The notes under the pieces were generated by a model. The model saw only the letters and a program-made list of their open reading frames with translations. It ran no database searches and had not been told where the DNA came from. From contig NZ_BMYY01000001.1 of NCBI RefSeq assembly GCF_014652515.1, positions 552,822 to 616,821 of the forward strand: a stretch of 64,000 nucleotides of DNA. Direction: 5' to 3'. Below are positions 55,495 through 62,519 of the stretch, piece by piece. Numbering within the stretch: the first letter of the stretch is position 1; each line of letters starts with the position of its first letter. The stretch is from Bacterioplanes sanyensis (lineage in GTDB: Bacteria > Pseudomonadota > Gammaproteobacteria > Pseudomonadales > Oceanobacteraceae). The translations under genes were made by a program, and so were the position numbers.

Positions 55495-55570
55495 GTCCCC
55501 ATCGTCTAGAGGCCTAGGACACCGCCCTTTCACGGCGGTAACAGGGGTTCGAATCCCCTTGGGGATGCCA
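55495..55570 (+). tRNA. tRNA-Glu (TTC), copy 1
   Basis: A 76-nt cloverleaf with encoded CCA; anticodon stem CCGCC/GGCGG surrounds the loop containing TTC. The acceptor stem pairs GTCCCCA with TGGGGAT. It is the first gene of a tRNA-Glu/tRNA-Gly pair and is identical in sequence to the copies at 55847 and 56522. Confidence 0.98.
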
Positions 55571-55594
55571 TCTTCTTTTGAAGATGCATTAAGT

Positions 55595-55670
55595 GCGGGA
55601 ATAGCTCAGTTGGTAGAGCACAACCTTGCCAAGGTTGGGGTCGCGAGTTCGAATCTCGTTTCCCGCTCCA
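55595..55670 (+). tRNA. tRNA-Gly (GCC), copy 1
   Basis: A 76-nt tRNA with encoded CCA and anticodon GCC in CAACCTTGCCAAGGTTG. It lies 24 bp after tRNA-Glu copy 1 and is identical to the copies at 55926 and 56601. Confidence 0.98.
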
Positions 55671-55724
55671 GTTCAAGTTTTGAATTGGAACAGTAGAGGG
55701 TAAGGCTAGATTGACGCGACCATG

Positions 55725-55769
55725 GTCGCGAGCTGGAATGCAAGCCCAGTCAATCTCTTTCCCGCTCCA
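55725..55769 (+). pseudogene. Remnant of a tRNA-Gly 3' half, interrupted
   Basis: GGTCGCGAGC-GGAAT and AATCTC-TTTCCCGCTCCA match the T-arm and 3' end of tRNA-Gly, but the T-arm is interrupted by an extra ~14 bp (GCAAGCCCAGTCA). No anticodon arm remains. It lies 55 bp beyond tRNA-Gly copy 1 and is followed by a short hairpin ACTCA/TGAGT. Confidence 0.65.
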
Positions 55770-55846
55770 ACTCAAAATATGAGTGGAGTAGCGCAAGCTA
55801 AGCGTTTGCAATCAGGAAAGCAGCACTAGGCGCTGCAATACGGTGT

Positions 55847-55922
55847 GTCCCCATCGTCTAGAGGCCTAGGACACCGCCCTTTCACGGCGGTAACAGGGGT
55901 TCGAATCCCCTTGGGGATGCCA
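55847..55922 (+). tRNA. tRNA-Glu (TTC), copy 2
   Basis: Identical in all 76 nt to the copy at 55495, with CCA encoded. No strong promoter lies directly upstream; a poor TTGCAA/TGCAAT pair exists, so readthrough from copy 1 is likely. Confidence 0.98.
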
Positions 55923-55925
55923 CAT

Positions 55926-56001
55926 GCGGGAATAGCTCAGTTGGTAGAGCACAACCTTGCCAAGGTTGGGGTCGCGAGTTCGAATCTCGTTTCCCGCTCC
56001 A
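55926..56001 (+). tRNA. tRNA-Gly (GCC), copy 2
   Basis: Identical 76-nt tRNA-Gly with CCA, separated from tRNA-Glu copy 2 by only 3 nt. A strong terminator follows 7 nt downstream. Confidence 0.98.
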
Positions 56002-56008
56002 GATTTAG

Positions 56009-56042
56009 AAGCCCAGTCAAGCAATTGACTGGGCTTTTTTAT
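56009..56042 (+). terminator. Terminator after tRNA-Gly copy 2
   Basis: A 12-bp perfect stem AAGCCCAGTCAA/TTGACTGGGCTT with a 4-nt loop, followed by T residues. The same terminator occurs after copy 3. Confidence 0.95.
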
Positions 56043-56080
56043 TGGTCGCGGAGTTGGTCGGCATCATCCTGATACCGACC

Positions 56081-56266
56081 CTTCGGGCTCGCTGCGCTCT
56101 CGCAAAAATGCTCCCGGCATTTTGGTGTCGGTATCGTACCTGTACCGCCCCTTCGGGCTCGCTGCGCTCTCGCAAAAATGCTCCCGGCATTTTGGTGTCG
56201 GTATCGTACCTGTACCGACACTTCGGGCTCGCTCCGCGCTCGCAAAAATGCTCCCGGCATTTTTGG
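56081..56266. repeat. 70-bp tandem repeat, about 2.7 units
   Basis: Units beginning CTTCGGGCTCGCT start at 56081, 56151 and 56221, exactly 70 bp apart, with few mismatches. Each contains a hairpin AAAATGC/GCATTTT (with CTCCCG between). The array starts 40 bp after the tRNA-Gly copy 2 terminator and ends at a copy of the tRNA-Gly 3' end. It is open on the minus strand (KNAGSIFARAQRAR...), but 70 is not a multiple of three, so the frames alternate and this is not a gene. Confidence 0.93.
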
Positions 56267-56275
56267 CCCGCTCCA
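56267..56275 (+). repeat. Copy of the tRNA-Gly 3' end (CCCGCTCCA) closing the 70-bp array
   Basis: The last 9 nt of tRNA-Gly, including CCA, recur exactly where the repeat array ends. A terminator-like hairpin follows at 56282. Confidence 0.7.
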
Positions 56276-56281
56276 AATTCT

Positions 56282-56314
56282 AAAAAGTCGATTCAGAAAT
56301 GAGTCGGCTTTTTT
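56282..56314 (+). terminator. Terminator after the tRNA-Gly 3'-end copy
   Basis: An 11-bp stem AAGTCGATTCA/TGAGTCGGCTT (two G-U pairs) with a GAAA loop and a T-run to 56314. From here to the next promoter (56315-56473) no gene is visible. Confidence 0.85.
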
Positions 56315-56473
56315 CGTTTCTGGGTTTTGAGTTTGTGCATGGGAGTTGGCAGCGTCGAAGACATCCGCTAGCACAATCACAACCAAGGGGGCTCTCATTG
56401 GAGGGGGTTGCTTGGGTCATGACGTTTTGCCAGGCGGGTGTTGCAAGATGCGTAACTTTTTTCAAAAAAAGTG

Positions 56474-56501
56474 TTGCAAATCAAATAGATGAAGGTATCA
56501 T
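56474..56501 (+). promoter_or_regulatory. Promoter of the third tRNA-Glu/tRNA-Gly pair
   Basis: TTGCAA at 56474-56479 and TATCAT at 56496-56501 with a 16-bp spacer, 20 bp upstream of tRNA-Glu copy 3. Confidence 0.75.
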
Positions 56502-56521
56502 GCACGGCATCTAAGCGATGC

Positions 56522-56597
56522 GTCCCCATCGTCTAGAGGCCTAGGACACCGCCCTTTCACGGCGGTAACAGGGGTTCGAATCCCCTTGGGGATGCCA
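56522..56597 (+). tRNA. tRNA-Glu (TTC), copy 3
   Basis: Third identical 76-nt copy with encoded CCA and its own promoter. Confidence 0.98.
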
Positions 56598-56600
56598 TTT

Positions 56601-56676
56601 GCGGGAATAGCTCAGTTGGTAGAGCACAACCTTGCCAAGGTTGGGGTCGCGAGTTCGAATCTCGTTTCCCGCTCCA
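56601..56676 (+). tRNA. tRNA-Gly (GCC), copy 3
   Basis: Third identical 76-nt copy, 3 nt after tRNA-Glu copy 3. It and the following ~80 bp match copy 2 and its downstream flank almost exactly, showing a block duplication. Confidence 0.98.
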
Positions 56677-56683
56677 GATTTAG

Positions 56684-56717
56684 AAGCCCAGTCAAGCAAT
56701 TGACTGGGCTTTTTTAT
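56684..56717 (+). terminator. Terminator after tRNA-Gly copy 3
   Basis: Same 12-bp stem and T-run as at 56009-56042. Confidence 0.95.
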
Positions 56718-56755
56718 TGGTCGCGGAGTTGGTCGGCATCGTCCTGATACCGACC

Positions 56756-57010
56756 CTTCGGGCTCGCGGCGCTCTCGCAAAAATGCTCCCGGCATTTTAG
56801 TGTCGGTATCGTCCCTGTACCGACCCTTCGGGCTCGCTGTGCTCTCGCAAAAATGCTCCCGGCATTTTTGTGTCGGCATCGTCCTGATACCGACCCTTCG
56901 GGCTCGCTGTGCTCTCGCAAAAATGCTCCCGGCATTTTGGTGTCGGTATCGTCCCTGTACCGCCCCTTCGGGCTCGCTGCGCTCTCGCAAAAATGCTCCC
57001 GGCATTTTTG
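56756..57010. repeat. 70-bp tandem repeat, about 3.6 units
   Basis: Units start at 56756, 56826, 56896 and 56966, again 70 bp apart, and belong to the same family as the array at 56081. The consensus includes CTTCGGGCTCGCTG, CTCTCGCAAAAATG and TGTCGGTATCGT. It follows the terminator of tRNA-Gly copy 3 by 38 bp. Confidence 0.93.
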
Positions 57011-57019
57011 TCCCGCTCC
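57011..57019 (+). repeat. Partial copy of the tRNA-Gly 3' end closing the second 70-bp array
   Basis: TCCCGCTCC matches the end of tRNA-Gly up to but not including the final A, again exactly at the array boundary. The remaining ~75 bp to the next gene show nothing further. Confidence 0.6.
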
Positions 57020-57093
57020 CGGTCTTAAAAAGCAGTGCAAAGTCAGCCTGCAACAGTCTGGTGTGGCAGAGCGGCTGGTATTCACTGTGGCCT

Positions 57094-57507
57094 TTAGCTA
57101 TCCTGCGCCGCCTGGCCTGACTGGGCATCATTAAACAGCTGCTGTTTAGCACTGGCGCGGTCGAATGGTTGCTGTTGCGCCTCGGCTTCCGCTTCTTGCT
57201 CATCTAATTGCTGAAAGCGCTCAATTTCCTCATCAGTGAGGGTGTGCAGGCAGCTGCCGCCAAAGAACCAGAAGATGTCTCGGTCAATGGCCGGCACCAG
57301 TTGTGGCTGGTGGGTGGCGATATTGCTCAGCCAGTCTTGGCCAAGTTCATAGGCGCTGGGAGCCTTCTGTTGCAGTGCCTGGATGACGTCCTCAAGTGCG
57401 GTTAGCGTATCTTGGCTCAGGGCTTCGCTGGCGCGTTGCAGGCGCTGTTGCAGCTGCAGCAGCAGCTCTAAATGGTATTGCGAACGCGGACTTAATTGAT
57501 TTGACAT
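57094..57507 (-). CDS. PA2817-like hypothetical protein
   Basis: A 137-residue helical, acidic cytoplasmic protein resembling the P. aeruginosa PA2817 family: YHLELLLQLQQRLQRASEAL, FWFFGGSCLHTLTDEEIERFQQLDE. No function is known. In Pseudomonas the family occurs near YadGH-like ABC genes, as here. The ATG at 57507 (MSNQLSPR) is preferred; another ATG at 57519 overlaps the divergent ABC gene start through a shared CATG. Neither has a clear ribosome site. Confidence 0.7.
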   Translation of the reverse strand: MSNQLSPRSQYHLELLLQLQQRLQRASEALSQDTLTALEDVIQALQQKAPSAYELGQDWLSNIATHQPQLVPAIDRDIFWFFGGSCLHTLTDEEIERFQQLDEQEAEAEAQQQPFDRASAKQQLFNDAQSGQAAQDS

Positions 57508-57517
57508 AGGTACAGTC

Positions 57518-58438
57518 ATGACTCCGGCATTGGAAGTGAGTTCATTACGTAAGGTCTACGCCAATGGCTTCGAGGCGTTGAAGTCCATTGACTTAAGTGT
57601 GGCGCAAGGCGACTTTTTTGCTTTGCTCGGCCCTAACGGTGCCGGCAAGTCGACCACGCTGGGTATTGTATCGGGTCTGGTGCAAAAAACATCCGGCGCA
57701 GCCCGCATCATGGGTTTTGATGTCAATCGCGAGTTGTACGAAGCGCGCCGCCGCTTAGGCGTAGTGCCGCAAGAGTTCAATTTTAATCAGTTCGAAAAAG
57801 TGCAGGACATCGTCACCACGCAAGCGGGCTATTTTGGCTTGCGTGCCGTTGATGCGCGCGAGCGCACGGCGGAGCTTTTAAAAGCGTTGGATCTGTGGGA
57901 TAAGCGCGAGCAGCCAGCGCGCATGCTGTCGGGCGGTATGAAGCGCCGCCTGATGATTGCTCGGGCACTGGTGCATCGGCCCGAGGTGTTGATTTTGGAT
58001 GAGCCCACCGCCGGAGTTGATATCGAGCTGCGCCGCTCCATGTGGCGTTTTATGCAAGAGCTTAACCGTGAGGGCGTCACCATTGTGTTGACCACCCACT
58101 ATTTAGAAGAAGCTGAGCAGTTGTGTCGTAACATCGCCATTATTAATCAGGGCGATATCATTCAAAGCACCAGCACTCGCGAGCTATTGTCGACCCTGCA
58201 TACCGAAACCTTTGTACTGGATTTAACCGCACCGCTGCAGCAAGTGCCGCAACTGCCAGGTTATGAGGTGGTGCAATCGGCCAGCGATGGTTTAGAAGTC
58301 ACGGTTGAAAAAGGACAAGACTTAAATGCCTTGTTTCAAGTGTTGAGCGAGCATCAGGTGTTGGTGCGCAGCATGCGCACGAAATCGAACCGCTTGGAGG
58401 AGTTATTTGTGCATTTGGTTCAGGAGGGCAGGGCATGA
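57518..58438 (+). CDS. yadG: ABC transporter ATPase, YadG-like
   Basis: A 306-residue ABC-2-type ATPase. Walker A is GPNGAGKSTT, the signature LSGGMKRRL, Walker B VLILDEPTAGVD, and the switch histidine in TTHYLEEAEQ. The C-terminal ~90 residues are the accessory domain of the DrrA/CcmA group. It pairs with the next gene (4-bp overlap) as the exporter YadGH of E. coli; the substrate is unknown. Confidence 0.93.
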   Translation: MTPALEVSSLRKVYANGFEALKSIDLSVAQGDFFALLGPNGAGKSTTLGIVSGLVQKTSGAARIMGFDVNRELYEARRRLGVVPQEFNFNQFEKVQDIVTTQAGYFGLRAVDARERTAELLKALDLWDKREQPARMLSGGMKRRLMIARALVHRPEVLILDEPTAGVDIELRRSMWRFMQELNREGVTIVLTTHYLEEAEQLCRNIAIINQGDIIQSTSTRELLSTLHTETFVLDLTAPLQQVPQLPGYEVVQSASDGLEVTVEKGQDLNALFQVLSEHQVLVRSMRTKSNRLEELFVHLVQEGRA

Positions 58439-59211
58439 GCAACTGGCAGGTTCAGCGCGTTGCGTTTAGCACCATTGTGGTGAAAGAAGTACGCCGTTTT
58501 ATGCGCATTTGGCAGCAAACCTTGCTACCGCCAGCCATCACCATGACGTTGTATTTTGTGATTTTTGGCAACTTGATCGGCTCGCGCATTGGTGAGATGG
58601 GCGGGGTCGATTATATGGCCTTTATTGTGCCTGGCCTGATTATGATGAGTGTGATCACCAACGCCTATGGCAATGTGGCGTCGTCGTTTTTTAGTAATAA
58701 ATTTCAGCGCAGCGTTGAAGAAATGATGGTGGCGCCGGTGCATCCGCTGACCATTTTATTTGGCTTTGTTGCTGGCGGTGTTACGCGTGGCGTGTTGGTG
58801 GGGTTGATTGTTACCCTGTTGTCGCTGTGGTTTACCGATTTGGCGATTAACAATATCTGGGTGGTGATTTCGGTCATATTGATGTCGGCCATTGTGTTTG
58901 CTTTGGGTGGTTTTATTAACGCCATTTTCGCCACCAAATTTGACGATATTTCGATCATTCCAACCTTTGTGATCACACCGCTGACGTATTTGGGTGGCGT
59001 GTTTTACTCCATCGACTTACTTCCGGAATTTTGGCGCGCGGTGTCGGCGCTGAATCCGATTTTGTATCTGGTCAACACCTTTCGCTACGGCGTACTTGGG
59101 GTGAGTGACGTCAACATTTTGCATGCTTATGTAATGCTGATCGGCTTTATCGTGGCATTGACGGCCATTTGTGTGTGGCTGATTCGCCGTGGTGTAGGCA
59201 TGCGACAATAA
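58435..59211 (+). CDS. yadH: ABC-2 transporter permease, YadH-like
   Basis: A 258-residue inner-membrane permease with six expected helices. VDYMAFIVPGLIMMSVITNAYGN, RSVEEMMVAPVHPLTILFGFV and LTYLGGVFYSIDLLP are characteristic of YadH-type ABC-2 permeases. It forms the transporter with the upstream ATPase and is followed 12 bp later by queF. Confidence 0.93.
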   Translation: MSNWQVQRVAFSTIVVKEVRRFMRIWQQTLLPPAITMTLYFVIFGNLIGSRIGEMGGVDYMAFIVPGLIMMSVITNAYGNVASSFFSNKFQRSVEEMMVAPVHPLTILFGFVAGGVTRGVLVGLIVTLLSLWFTDLAINNIWVVISVILMSAIVFALGGFINAIFATKFDDISIIPTFVITPLTYLGGVFYSIDLLPEFWRAVSALNPILYLVNTFRYGVLGVSDVNILHAYVMLIGFIVALTAICVWLIRRGVGMRQ

Positions 59212-59223
59212 CGGGAGAGCAAT

Positions 59224-60045
59224 ATGGCTTCGGTTCACAGTGACCACAATCCGCTTGGGCAAGCGTCCGAGTACAAAGATCAGTACGACCCGTCGTTGCT
59301 GTACCCAATTGAGCGCCAAGAAAGCTGGCAGAGCTTGGGGCAGTCACGCGATCAGGCCGGTTTTTATGGTGTTGATATTTGGAATGCCTATGAAATGTCA
59401 TGGTTGAATGAGCGTGGCAAGCCCATTGTGGCGATGGCTGAGTTTCGCATTCCGGCCACCACGGCGTATTTGGTGGAGTCGAAATCCTTCAAGCTGTATT
59501 TGAACTCGTTTAATCAAACGCGTTTTGCCAGTCGTGACGAGGTGCAGCAGCGCCTGCAGCGTGATTTAAGCGCCGCCGCCGGCGGTGACGTTGGCGTGAC
59601 CTTATTGGCCGTGGATCATGCGTTTCCACCGCCGCCGCCAGCCCTGTGCATTGATGAGTTGGACATTGAAGTCACGCAATACCAGCCCGATCCGAGCCTG
59701 CTGCGCTGCGCTGAAGGCCAGTTTGAAGGCTGGCTATGCAGTCATTTGCTGAAGTCCAACTGCCCGGTTACCGGCCAGCCGGACTGGGGCAGTGTGTACA
59801 TTTATTATCGCGGTCAGCGCATTGATGAGGCGTCGTTGCTGAAATACATCATTTCCCTGCGCCAGCATCAGGATTTCCACGAGCAATGCGTTGAACGTAC
59901 CTGGTTGGATTTGATGCGCGCTTGTCAGCCACAAGCGCTCACTGTGTATGCGCGCTATGTGCGTCGTGGTGGTTTGGATATTAACCCGCTGCGCAGCAGC
60001 GAGGCCGAGCCACAGGCATTAAACTTTCGTTTGGCGCGGCAATAA
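59224..60045 (+). CDS. queF: NADPH-dependent 7-cyano-7-deazaguanine reductase
   Basis: A 273-residue bimodular QueF. The N-terminal T-fold half has YDPSLLYPIER and FRIPATTAYLVESKSFKLYLNSFNQTRF, with the substrate-binding ESKSFKLY; the C-terminal half contains the catalytic cysteine in SNCPVTGQPDWGSVYIYY. It reduces preQ0 to preQ1 in queuosine synthesis. Length matches the long gammaproteobacterial form. It is probably read with yadGH. A queuosine-mannosyltransferase-like gene lies elsewhere in the window at 13.9 kb. Confidence 0.97.
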   Translation: MASVHSDHNPLGQASEYKDQYDPSLLYPIERQESWQSLGQSRDQAGFYGVDIWNAYEMSWLNERGKPIVAMAEFRIPATTAYLVESKSFKLYLNSFNQTRFASRDEVQQRLQRDLSAAAGGDVGVTLLAVDHAFPPPPPALCIDELDIEVTQYQPDPSLLRCAEGQFEGWLCSHLLKSNCPVTGQPDWGSVYIYYRGQRIDEASLLKYIISLRQHQDFHEQCVERTWLDLMRACQPQALTVYARYVRRGGLDINPLRSSEAEPQALNFRLARQ

Positions 60046-60073
60046 AAAAGGAGGCGCTCAGCCTCCTCTTATT
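60041..60073 (+). terminator. Bidirectional terminator between queF and the cyclase gene
   Basis: Stem AGGAGGC/GCCTCCT (60049-60055 and 60061-60067), flanked by A-run on the left and T-rich sequence on the right, between two converging genes. Confidence 0.85.
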
Positions 60074-60107
60074 GGGTATTTTTCTAGGTGCGCTAGGTCT
60101 AGCTGCT

Positions 60108-61496
60108 TTAGGTATCGACCTGCTTGCGCAGTTTGCGCGCGGCGCGCTCCAAGGCTGCGGCCACTTTTTCACGCTCCACGTCCTTAACTTTGTCGGTCTC
60201 CAAATAGAGTGAAAAGCCCTCGGTGTCGTGATTGACGAAACTGGGGTTGGCACCCAAATCACGGCGGTAGTCGACCACTTGATAAAGCGGCACTGGGTCT
60301 CTAAAACCTTTGACTTGAGCTGTGCCACGGGTACGGCAGATGATTTTATCTTTGATCAGGGCATAGGTTTCGTGTGAGATCAAAATCTCACCGGGTTCCG
60401 CTTCGCTTTCTAAGCGTGCCGCCAGGTTTACCTCTTTGCCGATGATGGTGTAATCCATGCGGCTTTCGGTGCCGAAGTTGCCCACGGTGACATAGCCGGT
60501 GTTGATGCCCATGCGAATTTGCAGCGGCGCCGTCATGCCGTGCTCGGCCCATTGCTTGCGCAGCTTGAGCATATGCCGACGCATCTCAATGGCCATGGCC
60601 ACGCAGGCCAGAGCATCGCGCTTGGTGCCTTTGGTGCGCGGGTCGCCAAAGAAAATCATAATGCCATCGCCGATAAACTTATCGATGGTGGCGCCATATT
60701 TGAGCGCAATGCGCGACATATCGGTGAGATAGGTGTTGAGCAAGTCGGTAAAGGCTTCGGCTTCCATTTGCTCCGACAAGCTGGTGAAGCCAACGATGTC
60801 GGAGAAAAACACCACCAGTTTTTTGCGTTGGGTTTCTAATTTTACTTGGCGTTTGCCAGAGAAGATCGACTCCCAAATTTGCGGCGCCACGTACTTAGAA
60901 ACCTGGTGCGATAAGGCCTGAAAGCGCGACACCTGGCCCTGAAACTTGCGCTTTAAGCGAATCAAATCACGCGCTTGGCGGTTGCTGTTAAAGCCCGAAA
61001 TTGCCAGGTGAATGCCCACGCCGATGGCGGCGGTTAAAAACACCGAATCGGGCACCGGGGCGGGCGTTTGATAGCCAAACACCAAGTAGCCAATGGCCGC
61101 CCCCGACACCAACGAAATAATGCAAAAGGCCCAAGCGGTAAAACTGCCAACAATGATAAAACTGGTGTTGATCATAATCAGAAACAACATCACCAGTGGC
61201 ATCGGCAGTTGAATGTAAGACAAAAATAAGCCGGTGAGCAGGGCGTCGCCGTGGATCAATAGCTGGCGAGTGGTGTAACCCCGGCGTTGTCGAAACGGCT
61301 TGCTGGCCACATAAACGATGTGCGGGTACAGCAGGCAGATCAGGGTGACTACCAATGCGCCTGGGCCAAAATAGTCGTTGAAAAAGCCGACCAATGTGGT
61401 GGCAGCGGCGACGCCGTAGCCCAATACGCGGGCCATGTAATCCTGTTTGGGTAGGGTAGATTCGCTGAACTGAGCGTCGTCAGCCTGACTGGTCAT
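60108..61496 (-). CDS. Membrane-bound class III adenylate/guanylate cyclase
   Basis: A 462-residue protein with about six N-terminal membrane helices (about 25-180), a short helical linker and a class III cyclase domain (about 210-400). FFSDIVGFTSLSEQ and KFIGDGIMIFFGDP hold the two metal-binding aspartates, and RMDYTIIGKEVNLAARLES the substrate-discriminating and transition-state residues, which point to ATP and thus cAMP. The layout is that of the CyaB/CHASE2-independent membrane cyclases of pseudomonads. It overlaps a possible small upstream ORF by 4 bp. Confidence 0.92.
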   Translation of the reverse strand: MTSQADDAQFSESTLPKQDYMARVLGYGVAAATTLVGFFNDYFGPGALVVTLICLLYPHIVYVASKPFRQRRGYTTRQLLIHGDALLTGLFLSYIQLPMPLVMLFLIMINTSFIIVGSFTAWAFCIISLVSGAAIGYLVFGYQTPAPVPDSVFLTAAIGVGIHLAISGFNSNRQARDLIRLKRKFQGQVSRFQALSHQVSKYVAPQIWESIFSGKRQVKLETQRKKLVVFFSDIVGFTSLSEQMEAEAFTDLLNTYLTDMSRIALKYGATIDKFIGDGIMIFFGDPRTKGTKRDALACVAMAIEMRRHMLKLRKQWAEHGMTAPLQIRMGINTGYVTVGNFGTESRMDYTIIGKEVNLAARLESEAEPGEILISHETYALIKDKIICRTRGTAQVKGFRDPVPLYQVVDYRRDLGANPSFVNHDTEGFSLYLETDKVKDVEREKVAAALERAARKLRKQVDT

Positions 61497-61672
61497 GAAC
61501 GCATTCCACTGTTGTTGTCGTTATGGTCATACAGGTTGCCCGCAAACCCTTCTGTATACCGAGAATAGTGAGGTCTAGCAAGCAACTGCGCGAGACAATG
61601 GCAGCCAGCTTCGCGCAGATCAAGCAATGCATGGTTTAGTTCCGTAACAGCCATCATTACAATATTGGTCAT
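61493..61672 (-). CDS. Possible small protein coupled to the cyclase
   Basis: A 59-residue ORF (MTNIVMMAVTELNHALLDLREAGCHC...) from an ATG at 61672 with a weak GGAAAAAG ribosome site. Its stop overlaps the cyclase start by 4 bp (ATGA), the arrangement of translational coupling. Beyond this position it has no recognisable features; it may be chance. Confidence 0.35.
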   Translation of the reverse strand: MTNIVMMAVTELNHALLDLREAGCHCLAQLLARPHYSRYTEGFAGNLYDHNDNNSGMRS

Positions 61673-61697
61673 CTTTTTCCGTACAGTGACACTTTCT

Positions 61698-62264
61698 ATG
61701 AATGCGATCGACGTTTTAACGCAGCGCGTATCCGCTCCGCAGCTTACTGGGCCAGACATCAGCGACGAGCACATCCACACAATGATGCAGGCCGCACTGC
61801 GCGCGCCCGACCACGCTTGGTTGCGACCTAGCCGCTACCTGATTATTCGCGGCGCGCAGCGTAAGCAATTAGGCGAATGCTTTCTGCAGGGTATGGATAA
61901 CTGGTCGCAATTATCCGACGACAAGCAAGAAAAGTTCCGAAACATGCTGTGCCGAGCCCCATTGGTGATTGCCGCAGTTACCCGAGTGACGGAACACGCC
62001 AAAGTCCCGCGTGATGAGCAAATTCTGTCTACTGGTGCTGGCATTCAAAACATCCTTAACGCTGCCTGGGCACTGGGCTTGGGCGCCATTTGGCGTACCG
62101 GCGACATGGCTCACAGCCAGGCCGTGCATAACGCCCTGGGGCTTAAGACAAATGACGTGCTGGTCGGCTTCGTCTACATCGGCCACGTTAACTGCCGTTT
62201 AAAGCAGCCACCGGAGCTTGATCACGCTCAGTTTGTTACCGAATGGCGTGGGAATTGCGAGTAA
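61698..62264 (+). CDS. Nitroreductase-family FMN oxidoreductase, YdjA-like
   Basis: A 188-residue minimal nitroreductase. RVSAPQLTGPDIS, ALRAPDHAWLRPSRYLII (FMN-binding Arg), STGAGIQNILNAAWALGLGAIWRTGD and VLVGFVYIGH are the YdjA-type signatures. It is an NAD(P)H-dependent FMN enzyme with unknown physiological substrate. The ATG at 61698 (MNAIDVL) matches the family start but has no clear ribosome site. Divergent from the cyclase. Confidence 0.92.
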   Translation: MNAIDVLTQRVSAPQLTGPDISDEHIHTMMQAALRAPDHAWLRPSRYLIIRGAQRKQLGECFLQGMDNWSQLSDDKQEKFRNMLCRAPLVIAAVTRVTEHAKVPRDEQILSTGAGIQNILNAAWALGLGAIWRTGDMAHSQAVHNALGLKTNDVLVGFVYIGHVNCRLKQPPELDHAQFVTEWRGNCE

Positions 62265-62288
62265 AAACAACACATTAGCGAGAAACGC

Positions 62289-62317
62289 TTGACGCTCACC
62301 AGGCAGGTGCGTATAGT
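62289..62317 (+). promoter_or_regulatory. Promoter of tRNA-Ser
   Basis: TTGACG at 62289-62294 and TATAGT at 62312-62317 with a 17-bp spacer, 45 bp upstream of the tRNA; a GC-rich discriminator follows. Confidence 0.88.
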
Positions 62318-62361
62318 TCGCCGCCATTGATTAGCGCAACTCTCGTTGCTGGCTAATAACT

Positions 62362-62449
62362 GGTGAGGTGTCCGAGTGGTCGAAGGAGCACGCCTGGAAA
62401 GCGTGTATACCGAAAGGTATCGAGGGTTCGAATCCCTCCCTCACCGCCA
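62362..62449 (+). tRNA. tRNA-Ser (GGA)
   Basis: An 88-nt class II tRNA with long variable arm, acceptor stem GGTGAGG/CCTCACC, anticodon GGA in GCCTGGAAAGCG and encoded CCA. It is single-copy here and is followed by a strong terminator and two repeats that end in copies of its own 3' end. Confidence 0.97.
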
Positions 62450-62460
62450 CGAATTAAGAT

Positions 62461-62494
62461 AAAAAATCCTCTGTCGTGAGACAGGGGATTTTTT
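62461..62494 (+). terminator. Terminator after tRNA-Ser
   Basis: A 15-bp stem AAAAAATCCTCTGTC/GACAGGGGATTTTTT with a GTGA loop and terminal T-run. Confidence 0.93.
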
Positions 62495-62519
62495 ATGCCT
62501 AACATTTGCGGGGACGGGG

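Noticed and set aside
56081-57010. Regularly spaced repeats resembling a CRISPR array
   Set aside because: The 70-bp units are contiguous and similar along their whole length, with no unique spacers, and there are no cas genes.
56541-57203. 220-codon minus-strand ORF
   Set aside because: It runs antisense through two tRNA genes and the 70-bp repeats; the repeated peptide is a by-product of the DNA repeats.
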